6,293 bases of DNA from the NCBI GenBank assembly GCA_003449515.1, contig DMHI01000049.1, forward strand, positions 1 through 6,293, given 5' to 3'. The notes under the pieces are model-generated. The model ran no database searches and had not been told where the DNA came from. It was given only the letters and a program-made list of their open reading frames with translations. The position numbers and the translations under genes are program-made. Position 1 is the stretch's first letter; each line of letters begins with the position of its first letter. This DNA is from Lysobacteraceae bacterium (lineage in GTDB: Bacteria; Pseudomonadota; Gammaproteobacteria; Xanthomonadales; Xanthomonadaceae). Of this stretch, positions 5,699 through 6,293 are shown one piece after another.

Positions 5699-6160
5699 TC
5701 AGCGTTCGGCGTAGGGGTCGGGGATGCCGAGTCGGGCGAGGATCAGCCGTTCGCGGGCCTCCATCGCCGCGGCTTCGGCGTCTGACCGCTCGTGGTCCAT
5801 GCCCAGCAGGTGCAGCACGCCGTGCACCGCGAGGTGGGCATGGTGGTGCGCCAGCGGCTTGTCCTGGCCCAGCGCCTCCAGCGCCACCACGGGCGCGCAG
5901 ATCACCAGATCACCGAGCAGGGGCGTGCGCACACCGGGCGGGAGTTCGGCGGGAAAGCTCAGCACATTGGTGGCGTAGTCGCGGCCTCGGTAGTCGCGGT
6001 TGAGTGCGCGGCCCTCGTCGGAGCCGACGTAGCGCACCGACAGCTCGATGGCCCGGCGTTGGCCGGCAAGGGCGGCGGCGACCCAGCGGCGGACGCTGGT
6101 GGCGCTCGGCAGGCCCTTGCGCGGCAAGCCGTAGCCGACGTGGACGATGCGCTCAGGCAT
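5699..6160 (-). CDS. ybeY: Endoribonuclease YbeY (16S rRNA maturation)
   Basis: Zinc-dependent single-strand RNase needed for 16S rRNA 3'-end maturation and ribosome quality control. It has 153 residues from ATG 6160, the usual family length. The core motif NRDYRGRDYATNVLSFP (54-70) is followed by LLGDLVIC (81-88) and the metal site HGVLHLLGMDH (113-123), with H113, H117 and H123 as the three zinc ligands. The end DPYAER is typical. An alternative start is GTG 6184, which overlaps the upstream phoH stop as GTGA and would add 8 residues; ATG 6160 is chosen on length, but translational coupling makes the GTG a real possibility. Its neighbours phoH upstream and corC downstream form the conserved ybeZ-ybeY-ybeX order. 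Confidence 0.96.
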   Translation of the reverse strand: MPERIVHVGYGLPRKGLPSATSVRRWVAAALAGQRRAIELSVRYVGSDEGRALNRDYRGRDYATNVLSFPAELPPGVRTPLLGDLVICAPVVALEALGQDKPLAHHHAHLAVHGVLHLLGMDHERSDAEAAAMEARERLILARLGIPDPYAER

Positions 6161-6180
6161 CGTCGTCCGCGCGCCCCGGC

Positions 6181-6293
6181 TCACGGCCCGCTCGCCGCCG
6201 CGTCGGCGTCGCGGCGGGCGGAGGCGCGCACGATCTTCGCCACCAGCGGATGGCGCACCACGGCCTTCGCCCCGAAGAACTGGAAGCTGATGC
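6181..6293 (-). CDS. ybeZ: PhoH-like ATPase (YbeZ), C-terminal end only
   Basis: Only the last 36 codons are inside the window; the gene continues beyond the right edge. They read ISFQFFGAKAVVRHPLVAKI followed by VRA and an Ala/Arg/Asp-rich tail ending SGP before TGA 6183-6181. The FFGAKAVVRHPLVAKIVRA segment is the characteristic C-terminal sequence of PhoH/YbeZ, a cytosolic P-loop NTPase and putative RNA helicase that partners YbeY. The tail after this motif is short compared with the longer charged tail I recall for the E. coli protein. The identification also rests on its position directly upstream of ybeY. Confidence 0.88.
   Translation of the reverse strand, partial: ISFQFFGAKAVVRHPLVAKIVRASARRDADAAASGP

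Overview
The window is about 68-70% GC by eye, densely coded, and looks like ordinary chromosome of a gammaproteobacterium, most likely in the Xanthomonadales/Lysobacterales. The basis for this is protein likeness recalled from memory (the SufT and YbeY N-termini closely resemble those of Xanthomonas) and GCTACACT/GGCTAGAAT-type -10 boxes. No database search was possible. I see no mobile element, tRNA, rRNA or CRISPR array.

Layout, left to right. The 3' part of pntB (membrane NAD(P) transhydrogenase beta subunit) enters from the left edge on the + strand and ends at a perfect 10-bp hairpin. Facing it is a small minus-strand gene for an unrecognised four-helix membrane protein, probably starting at a TTG. 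This gene is divergent from sufT (iron-sulfur cluster assembly, MIP18/DUF59 family), and each has a plausible -10 box in the 110-bp gap. sufT runs into the end of a long minus-strand gene cluster, and the two convergent stop codons overlap in a single CTAG.

That minus-strand cluster fills the right half. In transcription order it is phoH/ybeZ (only the last 36 codons are inside), ybeY (rRNA endonuclease), corC/ybeX (CBS-pair protein), a signal-peptide protein with a DUF4105/Lnb-type periplasmic domain followed by five membrane helices, and corA (Mg2+/Co2+ channel). The first three are the classic ybeZ-ybeY-ybeX set that in many Proteobacteria is followed by lnt, the apolipoprotein N-acyltransferase. 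Here the lnt position holds the DUF4105 protein, whose family includes the Bacteroides lipoprotein N-acyltransferase Lnb.

The main observation is therefore a possible non-homologous replacement, or back-up, of Lnt at the same operon position. The gene following it, corA, joins a magnesium importer to the CorC/YbeX unit. Most other features are conventional housekeeping genes.
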